A stretch of DNA of 13,304 bases from UBA12151 sp964600645 (GCA_964600645.1 CAZRJL010000025.1:1-13304); one strand, 5' to 3'; shown: positions 1-5,485, numbered from the stretch's first letter. Made by a program: numbers and translations. Notes: generated by a model from the sequence alone, not told the origin.

Positions 1-2
1 AC

Positions 3-563
3 TCATTCCACTGCCATTATTTGTGCCATTATGTCAGTTGATTTCATGGGACTCAACTGGGCGCGATAATTCGCGACCAAACTCACGCCTTCAATAATGA
101 CATCATAGACCTTCCATTGTCCGTCATCAGACAGTTTCATTCGATATGCGACGGGCGTTTCAACCCCTCCGCGTACAATTTTTGTGGAAACTTCCGAAGT
201 ATCTTTTTTCATCCTTTGTCCGAGAAAGAAAATCTCGGATGCGGAAGAATTGCCAGAAACTTTTTTATAGTAAACGTCGAAAAGTTTCCGAGAAAATCCT
301 CGAACAAATTCTTCTTGTTCTTCGCAGGAAAAAGTTTTCCATTTCTGAGCAAGAGCCCGTTTGGAGATTTCGTCAAAGTCGAAAATACTTTTGACGATTA
401 AAAAAATCTCCTCTTTCTTAGACGGATCATCCAAGATGAGGACGATCTGATTGATTTTTTCTTTTAAAACTTCTTCCGGGTTTGCCTGATTAGCAAAGGC
501 GGGAGAAATTAAGAAAAAAAATACAAAAAGAGTTGCGGAAAAAATAACGATGAACTTTTTCAT
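3..563 (-). CDS. MlaC/Ttg2-family secreted phospholipid-transport protein
   Basis: This is a complete 186-aa protein whose TGA stop lies at 3-5. It begins with a clear signal peptide: a Lys-Lys start, a hydrophobic core at residues 4-20 and an AFA cleavage site near residue 24. The mature part resembles the MlaC (Ttg2D) family: an Asp-Phe-Asp-Glu stretch, RALAQKW, an EEFVRGF stretch, then a beta-rich half with VAYRMKL, WKVYDVIIEGVSLVANYR. Known MlaC proteins are soluble shuttles that carry phospholipid between outer-membrane and inner-membrane Mla complexes. AAGGAG at 571-576, 7 nt before the ATG, supports this start. No mlaD or mlaE lies upstream, where they sit in the classical operon, so this is either an orphan or the first gene of a unit continuing past the left edge. 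The family assignment is fairly sure; the role in this organism is inference. Confidence 0.8.
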   Translation of the reverse strand: MKKFIVIFSATLFVFFFLISPAFANQANPEEVLKEKINQIVLILDDPSKKEEIFLIVKSIFDFDEISKRALAQKWKTFSCEEQEEFVRGFSRKLFDVYYKKVSGNSSASEIFFLGQRMKKDTSEVSTKIVRGGVETPVAYRMKLSDDGQWKVYDVIIEGVSLVANYRAQLSPMKSTDIMAQIMAVE

Positions 564-639
564 AATTACTCTCCTTGAAATTTGTTTCCGATTTCTATCG
601 GAATAGGATAATTAAGAACTGATTGTTTGTTTTCCTAAT

Positions 640-668
640 ATAATGGAACAAATTGTTGAAAATGTAAA
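640..668 (-). promoter_or_regulatory. Candidate sigma-70 promoter for the MlaC-like gene
   Basis: Read on the minus strand, TTTACA (663-668) is followed after 17 nt by CATTAT (640-645). This matches the -35 consensus at 5 of 6 positions and the -10 at 4 of 6. It predicts a leader of roughly 70 nt before the ATG at 563. The region is AT-rich, so a chance match is possible. Confidence 0.4.
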
Positions 669-754
669 GGGCGGGTTGTGGATAAATTTCCAGCAAAGTG
701 ATAGAATAAAAAAGTAGGGAAAGTATTTCATTTTGTTATTCAAGTATGCATCTT

Positions 755-836
755 TGTCATTCCCGCGCAGGCGGGAATCCAGGGATTATTAAAAAATATA
801 CAACAATACTGGATTCCCGCCTGCGCGGGAATGACA
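755..836. repeat. Perfect 28-bp inverted repeat, dRS3-like (ATTCCC-N8-GGGAAT)
   Basis: Two 28-nt arms at 755-782 and 809-836 are exact reverse complements separated by 26 AT-rich bases. Each arm contains the 20-mer ATTCCCGCGCAGGCGGGAAT or its complement, itself a near palindrome. This matches the ATTCCC-N8-GGGAAT layout known from Neisseria dRS3 and from dispersed repeats in many genomes. The arms are far more GC-rich than their surroundings. The right arm ends at 836, where the tspO ribosome binding site (836-841) begins, so a folded transcript could mask it. The repeat also creates a false minus-strand reading frame across 740-922 and a false upstream ATG at 831. It may be a small mobile or replicating palindromic element. 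Confidence 0.85.
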
Positions 837-848
837 GGAAAATATAAT

Positions 849-1316
849 ATGAACAAAATAAAACTTACTATTTCAATTGCCATTCCACTTTTTGCCGGAT
901 TTTTGGGATCGATTTTCACCAATACTTCCGTTGATACATGGTATCAGACATTAACCTTGCCATCACTCAATCCCCCGGGTTGGGTTTTTGGTCCGGTATG
1001 GACATTGTTATACATTTTGATGGGAGTAGCCTTGTATCGCATTTGGAGAAAGAAAGAGATGGGTATGGATATCTTTTGGGCGGTATGGCTTTTTTTCGCG
1101 CAATTGTTTTTTAATATTTTGTGGTCGCTTTTGTTTTTCGGGATGGAAAATCCGATGCTGGCGCTGTGGGGAGTTGGAATTTTGTGGCTTTTTATTTTCT
1201 TCAACATTGTCGCTTTTTTCAAAGTCGATAAAAAATCCGCCTGGCTAATGCTCCCATATCTCGTCTGGGTAAGTTTCGCCGCTTACCTGAATTATGCAAT
1301 TTTTGTTTTGAATTGA
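849..1316 (+). CDS. tspO: TspO/MBR family membrane protein (tryptophan-rich sensory protein)
   Basis: This is a 155-aa integral membrane protein with five predicted helices, near residues 5-25, 48-66, 74-97, 103-124 and 132-152. TspO-family signatures are present: PPGWVFGPVW at 42-51, followed by TLLYILMG; the QLFFNILWS stretch around 85-93; and LPYLVWVSFAAYLN at 135-148. The length is typical. TspO proteins bind porphyrins and related tetrapyrroles and are linked to stress responses and tetrapyrrole turnover; the ligand here is unknown. I chose the ATG at 849 because AGGAAA at 836-841 lies 7 nt upstream. The in-frame ATG at 831 falls inside the right arm of the inverted repeat. The gene stands alone, divergent from the MlaC-like gene, and ends at a terminator from 1362. 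Confidence 0.93.
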   Translation: MNKIKLTISIAIPLFAGFLGSIFTNTSVDTWYQTLTLPSLNPPGWVFGPVWTLLYILMGVALYRIWRKKEMGMDIFWAVWLFFAQLFFNILWSLLFFGMENPMLALWGVGILWLFIFFNIVAFFKVDKKSAWLMLPYLVWVSFAAYLNYAIFVLN

Positions 1317-1361
1317 AAATATAAATCTTTTGAAGTTCCTATGCTATGTGTATATGGAAAT

Positions 1362-1407
1362 AAAAAAGGTGATGGGCATAAATCTCTTGCCCATCACTTT
1401 CTTTTTT
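1362..1407. terminator. Bidirectional Rho-independent terminator (tspO / 176-aa gene)
   Basis: The arms at 1365-1378 and 1388-1400 form a 13-14-bp stem (core GGTGATGGGCA, one G-T wobble) with a 9-nt loop. A T6 run follows on the plus strand (1402-1407) and an A6 run precedes it (1362-1367), serving as the T-tract for the minus strand. It lies between convergent genes ending at 1316 and 1412. Confidence 0.88.
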
Positions 1408-1411
1408 CGAT

Positions 1412-1942
1412 TTATCTATTGGTAGAAGTGTCTGTTGCATACATCAGAGTAGGGGAATTGGTCTCAATTTCATGTAAACAATACCAATCCAATTCTATTT
1501 TTTGAGCACCATAAATATTGAGACATGGAACGATCAGGCGATCATCATCATCTGCAACCACCGATTTCCACCCAAATATATCGTTTTCTTCGGGAAAATA
1601 CTTCCTAAAAAAACCGTTCCCCCTTTCTAGGATAGCCATAAGCTCAGCTAGACCGAGACATTGCCCGATCAGTTTTTTAGCAACGAGTTCCTCTAAGATT
1701 TCATATAGAGGAAAAAATATTTTTCTCTCTTTATGAACCTTCCACCTCAAGAGAGTTCTTACATCAAATTTGGTTGGACCGAGTCTGAATAATTTCGGAT
1801 ACAGCACCTTTTTTGCAAAGTCTGGATATTCCGGACGGATCGTCCGGTTTATTTTGATGATAGGATCCCACGTTCTCAAAAGTTCTTCTATTTCCTTTGG
1901 TGGAACAATCTTTCTTACTTTTTGTAATAATTTATTGTTCAT
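1412..1942 (-). CDS. Hypothetical protein, 176 aa, family not recognised
   Basis: I do not recognise this protein. It is 176 residues with no signal peptide or membrane helix, so it is probably cytoplasmic. The N-terminal half is basic and helical (residues 1-95, with many Lys/Arg and Leu). The second half carries FFRKYFPEE (111-119), an acidic run ADDDDR (130-135) and conserved-looking aromatic residues (GW at 124-125, DWYC at 152-155). Coding character is convincing: a near-ideal Shine-Dalgarno AAGGAGGG (1951-1958, minus strand) lies 8 nt before the ATG, a plausible promoter lies upstream and a terminator lies just past the stop. It is transcribed alone and diverges from the TrmB-like regulator at 2116, which might control it. 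No function can be assigned from sequence alone. Confidence 0.78.
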   Translation of the reverse strand: MNNKLLQKVRKIVPPKEIEELLRTWDPIIKINRTIRPEYPDFAKKVLYPKLFRLGPTKFDVRTLLRWKVHKERKIFFPLYEILEELVAKKLIGQCLGLAELMAILERGNGFFRKYFPEENDIFGWKSVVADDDDRLIVPCLNIYGAQKIELDWYCLHEIETNSPTLMYATDTSTNR

Positions 1943-1992
1943 TTTTATTTCCCTCCTTGAATTTAATTTTGTTAAATAACTTACTTTTTTTA

Positions 1993-2021
1993 ATTATGTA
2001 TTTGTTATTTGTAATTTACAA
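1993..2021 (-). promoter_or_regulatory. Candidate sigma-70 promoter for the 176-aa gene
   Basis: On the minus strand TTGTAA (2016-2021) and CATAAT (1993-1998) are separated by 17 nt, giving 4 of 6 and 5 of 6 consensus matches. The predicted start near 1986 would give a leader of about 44 nt carrying the strong Shine-Dalgarno. Confidence 0.5.
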
Positions 2022-2075
2022 TATTTTTTTTATTCAGTGCGGTAAAAGCCTTTATTAAAGCATAAAATCATATAT

Positions 2076-2107
2076 ATTTTGACAAAAAATTCGTCATAAT
2101 ATATAAT
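2076..2107 (+). promoter_or_regulatory. Perfect consensus promoter with overlapping dyad, upstream of TrmB-like regulator
   Basis: TTGACA at 2079-2084 and TATAAT at 2102-2107 are exact consensus boxes with a 17-nt spacer. The -10 box ends 8 nt before the ATG at 2116, so transcription should start at or next to the start codon. A dyad overlaps the -35: ATTTTGAC (2076-2083) and GTCATAAT (2093-2100) are inverted repeats matching at 7 of 8 positions. This is a candidate operator, possibly for autoregulation. Confidence 0.8.
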
Positions 2108-2115
2108 GCGGATAT

Positions 2116-2907
2116 ATGAAAAATAAGAAACTGCTATATTTTTTGGATTTTGATGATAATGTGAATAAAGTTTTTGAGATAATCAAGAAGAATGGAAGCA
2201 TCCGTCCGACCGATATCGCTAAAAAAACTGGTGTCAAGAGAACTTCAGTAAATTATATTCTGCTGAAATTGAAAGGCAGAGGAATTGTTGAAAAAATAAA
2301 AATAGCCAGTCATTATGAATGGAAAAAATCGAATAACCGAAAGATAGAAAATCAGATCGATAGTCTTTATGAATTTTTAGGTGTTTCTTTCTCTGATAAG
2401 ACGATAAGTGTTCCTGGAGATATGGGGGTAATGGTTGCAAAGGGAAAAAGTAATGTTTTAAATGAATATTTAAAACTATTAGAGGAGGATAAGAATAGAA
2501 GGATTTTTTCTATTCAGGGAAATAAATCGGTCGCGGCTTCTGAATCTTTCGGAAATTTTAATTTAAGTACTATTCAGAGAAAAATTAAAAAAAATAAAAT
2601 TATAATAGAAGGAATTTTAGGAGAAGCTACATTGGATTATTTAAAAACCATTGATAAGAATTTATTGAATGAATACAGAAACAGGCTCGTGGTTCCGTAC
2701 ATTATAGATGATAAGTTTATTGATTTTGATATGGACATTTTTATATCCAAAGATAGAGTTATGATGATTAATTTTGAAAAAAGCTTGGCAGTTGTAATAA
2801 AAAATGAGAATATATATATGGCGATTCTAAATATGTTTAAGGTTATGAGACTAACCTCAAAAAAAATAGATTTGAATGCATATATTGAAAAATTGATGAT
2901 TAATTAA
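2116..2907 (+). CDS. TrmB-like winged-helix transcriptional regulator
   Basis: This is a 263-aa protein with an N-terminal helix-turn-helix at about residues 18-62 (SIRPTDIAKKTGVKRTSVNYILLKLK), followed by a wing-like segment. The C-terminal part (about 105-250) has no enzyme motif I recognise. Its last 60 residues resemble those of the TrmB-like protein at 11071-11793: a basic residue, an IFISKDRVMMINFEKSLAVVI-type strand pattern, then a helix with NMFKVM. TrmB-family proteins couple a winged helix to a ligand-sensing or degenerate phospholipase-D-like domain and act as repressors or activators. No Shine-Dalgarno precedes the ATG and the perfect promoter sits only 8 nt upstream, so the message is probably leaderless. 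The next in-frame Met lies beyond the helix-turn-helix, which supports this start. Its effector and targets are unknown; the divergent 1412-1942 gene and itself are the obvious candidates. Confidence 0.75.
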   Translation: MKNKKLLYFLDFDDNVNKVFEIIKKNGSIRPTDIAKKTGVKRTSVNYILLKLKGRGIVEKIKIASHYEWKKSNNRKIENQIDSLYEFLGVSFSDKTISVPGDMGVMVAKGKSNVLNEYLKLLEEDKNRRIFSIQGNKSVAASESFGNFNLSTIQRKIKKNKIIIEGILGEATLDYLKTIDKNLLNEYRNRLVVPYIIDDKFIDFDMDIFISKDRVMMINFEKSLAVVIKNENIYMAILNMFKVMRLTSKKIDLNAYIEKLMIN

Positions 2908-3074
2908 TAGTCGTTTTGTCTATATTTAATTTACAGTATCATATAAAATTTTTTAAAAGATGAATTTCATATACTTTAGTGATTTATTTACATCTTGAAT
3001 TCATGAAATAAAAAATATCTTAGTGCGTATTATGAATAAGTTTGCTTGAGTTTTTGGCTAAATTTTGCCTAATT

Positions 3075-3656
3075 ATGATTAGAGAGAAGTGTGAAAATAA
3101 AACCGATGAAGAGCTTGTTGAGCTGGCTTTGGAGAATCAAGATTTTTATGAATGTTTGGTTGAAAGATATGAAGAAAAATTAGCTCGCTATATTCGAAGA
3201 ATTTCCGCTTCTTCCAAAGAAGATGTGGAAGATTTGTTGCAGGAAATTTTTGTGGCGGTATATCGAAATTTGAATGACTTTGACTCCGGGTTGAAATTTT
3301 CTTCTTGGATTTATCGTATTGCTCATAATAAGACAATCAGTAGTTGGCGGAAAACCAAAAGTCGTCCCCAATTGGTACATTCGGAAGAAGCTCAAGAGTT
3401 GGTAAAAATCGTTTCCAGCGATGAGGATATGGCAAAAGATTTGGAAAAGAAATTCGACGCCAAGCAGGTGGAAAAAATTCTGTGGAAAATGGATGAAAAA
3501 TACCGGGAGGTTTTGGTGCTTAAATTCATAGAAGACAAGGATTATCAAGAAATTTCCGACATTTTGAAAAAACCGATGGGAACGGTGGGGACATTGATCA
3601 GGCGCGCCAAGAATCATTTTCGGGAAATAGCCGAAAAGGAAAAAGCGGATTTATAA
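3075..3656 (+). CDS. ECF-type RNA polymerase sigma factor (sigma-70 family)
   Basis: This is a 193-aa protein with the two-domain layout of ECF sigma factors. Region 2 spans about residues 26-93, with DLLQEIFVAVYRNLNDF (53-69) and KFSSWIYRIAHNKTISSWRK (74-93), the core-binding and -10 recognition helices. Region 4 spans about 130-186, with YREVLVLKFIEDKDYQEIS and a DNA-binding helix-turn-helix ending GTVGTLIRRAKNHF. The region-3 linker is absent, as expected. An upstream TTG at 3042 would add 11 residues, but the ATG at 3075 gives the usual N-terminus; neither has a Shine-Dalgarno. The gene is followed after 23 nt by a membrane protein, the usual sigma/anti-sigma arrangement. It probably directs RNA polymerase to an envelope or stress regulon, possibly including its own cassette. 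Confidence 0.9.
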   Translation: MIREKCENKTDEELVELALENQDFYECLVERYEEKLARYIRRISASSKEDVEDLLQEIFVAVYRNLNDFDSGLKFSSWIYRIAHNKTISSWRKTKSRPQLVHSEEAQELVKIVSSDEDMAKDLEKKFDAKQVEKILWKMDEKYREVLVLKFIEDKDYQEISDILKKPMGTVGTLIRRAKNHFREIAEKEKADL

Positions 3657-3679
3657 TTTTTTTTGATCAAAATAAAGCG

Positions 3680-4444
3680 ATGGAAGAAAAAATAAGCGGG
3701 AGAATATTGGAAAAAATCAAGCGGGAGAAAATAATACCGGATCCAAAATGGAAGTTTTTGGCAAAAGATTATTTGGTTTGGGTTGCTTTCGCAGTGTCTA
3801 TTTTTGTCGGTGGAATTGCGATCGGTAGTACGGCTTTTGTTTTGACAAACAGCGATTGGGATATCTATCCCCGAATCGGAGAAAATTTTTCCCAATATTT
3901 GGCGATGAGTTTGCCGTTTTTTTGGATAATTGCATTGATTGTTTTTTCTTTTTTTGCTTTTTACAATTATCGTCACACAAAAAAAGGTTATCGCGCCAAT
4001 CCTTATATTATTGTAGTATCCAGTATCGCGCTGAGTCTCGCCTTAGGAACGCTTTTTTATCAAATAGGACTGAGTGAAAAAGTTGAAAGAAATCTGTCTC
4101 GTTCCATCCCGTATTATCAAAGAGATTCCGAGTATCGTATAAAAATATGGAACCAGCCGGAACATGGACTAGTTGCCGGAAGAATCGTTCAAATTAGAAA
4201 TAAGGATGATTTCAAAATAGAATGCTTTGACGGAAATATATGGTTGATTAAAGGTGAAAATATTTTATGGCGACCGAGAGCTATTTCCGAAGAAGGGGCG
4301 CAAGTGAAAGTTATGGGAGAAGCGGAAGACGTAAGAAAGTATATTTTTCATGCAAGAGAAGTGCGTCCTTGGATTGGTGAAATGAGAAAAAATCCGGTTA
4401 TTAATGAGCGAATGGATGGGGATGAATTTAGGGAAAAAAGGTGA
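3680..4444 (+). CDS. Three-helix membrane protein downstream of ECF sigma factor (possible anti-sigma)
   Basis: This is a 254-aa protein with a charged N-terminus (residues 1-28), three predicted membrane helices (about 31-55, 73-96, 108-130) and a soluble C-terminal domain (about 131-254). With a cytoplasmic N-terminus and three helices, the C-terminal domain would be outside the membrane. That domain has a beta-rich, OB-fold-like pattern: GLVAGRIVQIRNKDDFKIECFD, then WLIKGE, then AQVKVMGEA and an end around VRPW. No classical anti-sigma signature such as the zinc HxxxCxxC motif is visible, so an anti-sigma role rests on position only. It lies 23 nt after the sigma gene in the same direction, and a perfect palindrome TTTTGATCAAAA (3661-3672) sits in that gap. 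No Shine-Dalgarno precedes the ATG. It could alternatively be an envelope protein merely co-regulated with the sigma factor. Confidence 0.7.
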   Translation: MEEKISGRILEKIKREKIIPDPKWKFLAKDYLVWVAFAVSIFVGGIAIGSTAFVLTNSDWDIYPRIGENFSQYLAMSLPFFWIIALIVFSFFAFYNYRHTKKGYRANPYIIVVSSIALSLALGTLFYQIGLSEKVERNLSRSIPYYQRDSEYRIKIWNQPEHGLVAGRIVQIRNKDDFKIECFDGNIWLIKGENILWRPRAISEEGAQVKVMGEAEDVRKYIFHAREVRPWIGEMRKNPVINERMDGDEFREKR

Positions 4445-4474
4445 AATAAAAAAAATAGTGCTGACGTAGTACAA

Positions 4475-4505
4475 ACTGTGAGTGAAAAACGCGTTTTCAC
4501 ACAGT
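4475..4505 (+). promoter_or_regulatory. Stem-loop between membrane protein and secreted protein genes
   Basis: ACTGTG-AG-TGAAAA (4475-4488) pairs with TTTTCACACAGT (4494-4505). The 12-bp stem has one 2-nt bulge and a 5-nt loop. No run of T follows, so it is not a typical terminator. It sits 20 nt before the ATG at 4526 and could be an operator, an attenuator or an mRNA-processing or stabilising structure that sets the level of the secreted protein relative to the upstream genes. Confidence 0.5.
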
Positions 4506-4525
4506 AATAATTAAAACCATAACTA

Positions 4526-4996
4526 ATGAGTAATAAAAATCTTATTATCGGAACATCAGCCCTAGTGGCAGTAATTTTGGCGGGAGCCTTTTCTGTCTCT
4601 CAGGCATATCGAGGAGATTATTCCCAAAAGGGACCGAATTATACTCCGGAGAGGCACGAGGCAATGACAAAAGCCTTTAAGAATAATGACTATCAGGCCT
4701 GGAAGAAATTGATGGAGCAAAATCAATTTCAGGGAAGAGTGATGGGCGTTATTAATGAGGAAAATTTTGCCAAGTTTGCCCAGATGCATCGCTTGATGAT
4801 AGAAAGTAAATACAAAGAGGCTAATCAAATCCGCGCCGAATTAGGATTGCAAAATCAAGATGGCAAAGGAATTGGTGCCGGATATGGCAAGGGCGTAAGA
4901 GATGTCCGTGGACAAGGTCAAGGTAGGGGAAATGGAGGAGGTTGCGGACAAAGCTTTGTTGATGCAAATAAAGATGGAATTTGCGATAGACTGTAA
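4526..4996 (+). CDS. Secreted protein with C-terminal EF-hand-like loop, unknown function
   Basis: This is a 156-aa protein with a signal peptide (basic start, hydrophobic residues 6-25, SQA cleavage site near residue 27). The mature N-terminal half is helical and charged, with two repeat-like stretches: MTKAFKNNDYQAWKKLMEQ (47-65) and FAKFAQMHRLMIESKYKEANQIRAELG (81-107). A Gly-rich, Arg-containing linker (112-139) follows. The tail carries two Cys (140, 153) and the DANKDGICD sequence (146-154), which fits the calcium loop DxNxDGxxD of EF-hands, dockerins and thrombospondin type 3 repeats. It is the last gene of the ECF sigma cassette, followed by a terminator. By analogy with envelope-stress systems it might be a periplasmic or surface sensor, or a target of the sigma factor; that is inference. 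The family is not recognised. Confidence 0.7.
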   Translation: MSNKNLIIGTSALVAVILAGAFSVSQAYRGDYSQKGPNYTPERHEAMTKAFKNNDYQAWKKLMEQNQFQGRVMGVINEENFAKFAQMHRLMIESKYKEANQIRAELGLQNQDGKGIGAGYGKGVRDVRGQGQGRGNGGGCGQSFVDANKDGICDRL

Positions 4997-5019
4997 TAAA
5001 GTAGAACTTGCGTAGAAAT

Positions 5020-5048
5020 AAAAACTCCGACGTAACGTCGGAGTTTTT
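5020..5048. terminator. Bidirectional terminator, perfect 14-bp inverted repeat
   Basis: AAAAACTCCGACGT (5020-5033) and ACGTCGGAGTTTTT (5035-5048) are exact reverse complements around a single base. It has a GC-rich core, with A5 on one side and T5 on the other, so it can work on both strands. It separates the plus-strand sigma cassette (ending 4996) from the minus-strand tRNA unit. Confidence 0.9.
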
Positions 5049-5058
5049 ATAATTCTCG

Positions 5059-5115
5059 TGGTCATTAGTGGACTCGAACCACTGACCTCCACAATGTCAA
5101 TGTAGCGCTCTAACC
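5059..5115 (-). pseudogene. Broken tRNA-Val(GAC): 3' two-thirds only
   Basis: On the minus strand the sequence from GGTTAGAGCGC onward matches the 3' two-thirds of the intact tRNA-Val next to it. It includes the D-stem 3' strand, an anticodon stem CTACA/TGTGG (with one wobble) around TTGACAT (anticodon GAC), a perfect T-arm AGTGG-TTCGAGT-CCACT and the acceptor 3' strand AATGACC plus A73. The expected acceptor 5' strand GGTCATT is missing. Upstream is a double palindrome (5116-5145) instead. A leftover AGCT next to the palindrome may be a remnant of the D-stem. The retained part differs from the intact copy in the acceptor, anticodon stem and T-stem yet still pairs, so it was once a separate functional gene. 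As it stands it cannot fold a full cloverleaf. Confidence 0.8.
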
Positions 5116-5145
5116 CCAGCCAGAGGCTGGTCCGCCTCTGGCGGA
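5116..5145. repeat. Double palindrome interrupting a tRNA-Val gene
   Basis: Two adjacent 15-nt palindromes, CCAGCCAGAGGCTGG (5116-5130) and TCCGCCTCTGGCGGA (5131-5145), each have 6-bp arms and a 3-nt centre (AGA and TCT). The centres complement each other, so CCAGAGGC (5120-5127) also pairs with GCCTCTGG (5134-5141). The block is very GC-rich in AT-rich surroundings and starts exactly where homology to tRNA-Val stops. It looks like a small inserted palindromic element. Confidence 0.75.
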
Positions 5146-5154
5146 AGCTGTTTG

Positions 5155-5228
5155 TGGGCATATCCTGACTCGAACAGGAGACCTCTACGATGTCAACGTA
5201 GCGCTCTAACCAACTGAGCTATATGCCC
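5155..5228 (-). tRNA. tRNA-Val (anticodon GAC)
   Basis: This is a 74-nt cloverleaf with all stems perfect: acceptor GGGCATA/TATGCCC, D-stem GCTC/GAGC with loop AGTTGGTTA, anticodon stem CTACG/CGTAG around TTGACAT, variable AGGTC, T-stem TCCTG/CAGGA with loop TTCGAGT, discriminator A. CCA is not encoded. The anticodon GAC reads GUC/GUU valine codons. The 5' end overlaps the stop codon of the GIY-YIG gene by 10 nt, so it is probably released from the same transcript. Confidence 0.96.
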
Positions 5229-5485
5229 TTAGTTTTTTCCATTGTTTTTAATATGGAATTCCTTATTTTTCTTCCCATTCCCGATTTATAAAAATTTTCT
5301 CTTTGCAGGGCATCTTTTTTGCAAAAATATTTTTCATAATAAACTATCTCAAACGGACCGTTTTCTTTAGTCCATTTGTTTGAATTGTTATTATGCTCGC
5401 TTAGACGAACTTCTGGATTTTTTTCTGTTATTCCAGTATATATTTTATTATTTTTTAAACTTTTAATAAAATAAATGAAATACAT
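5219..5485 (-). CDS. Small single-domain GIY-YIG endonuclease
   Basis: This is an 88-aa protein that is essentially one GIY-YIG nuclease domain. The first strand MYFIYFIKSL gives the GIY-like element and YTG (residues 16-18) the YIG element. The usual downstream residues follow: Arg27 and His31 in VRLSEHN, a YYEKYF strand, and Glu64 in the KKDALQRENFYKSG segment. This is the UPF0213/YhbQ-like class, whose cellular role is poorly defined. A longer frame from 5530 overlaps ftsH; the ATG at 5483-5485 lies 10 nt after the ftsH stop and gives the family's normal N-terminus. No clear Shine-Dalgarno is visible. The last three codons and the stop lie inside the tRNA-Val gene (5219-5228), an unusual overlap. 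It is co-directional with ftsH. Confidence 0.85.
   Translation of the reverse strand: MYFIYFIKSLKNNKIYTGITEKNPEVRLSEHNNNSNKWTKENGPFEIVYYEKYFCKKDALQRENFYKSGMGRKIRNSILKTMEKTKGI

Noticed and set aside
677..685. Exact DnaA-box 9-mer (TTATCCACA on the minus strand)
   Set aside because: A single box, with no cluster, no dnaA or dnaN gene and no origin-like architecture nearby; expected by chance in AT-rich DNA.
831..848. Upstream ATG in frame with tspO
   Set aside because: It lies inside the right arm of the repeat and has no ribosome binding site; the ATG at 849 has AGGAAA at the right distance.
740..922. Minus-strand reading frame of 60 codons
   Set aside because: It is produced by the inverted repeat at 755-836, giving the familiar repeat-derived IPAQAGIQ / IPACAGMT peptides, and it overlaps tspO.
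3180..3617. Minus-strand reading frame of 145 codons
   Set aside because: Opposite the ECF sigma factor, whose regions 2 and 4 are intact; no independent support.
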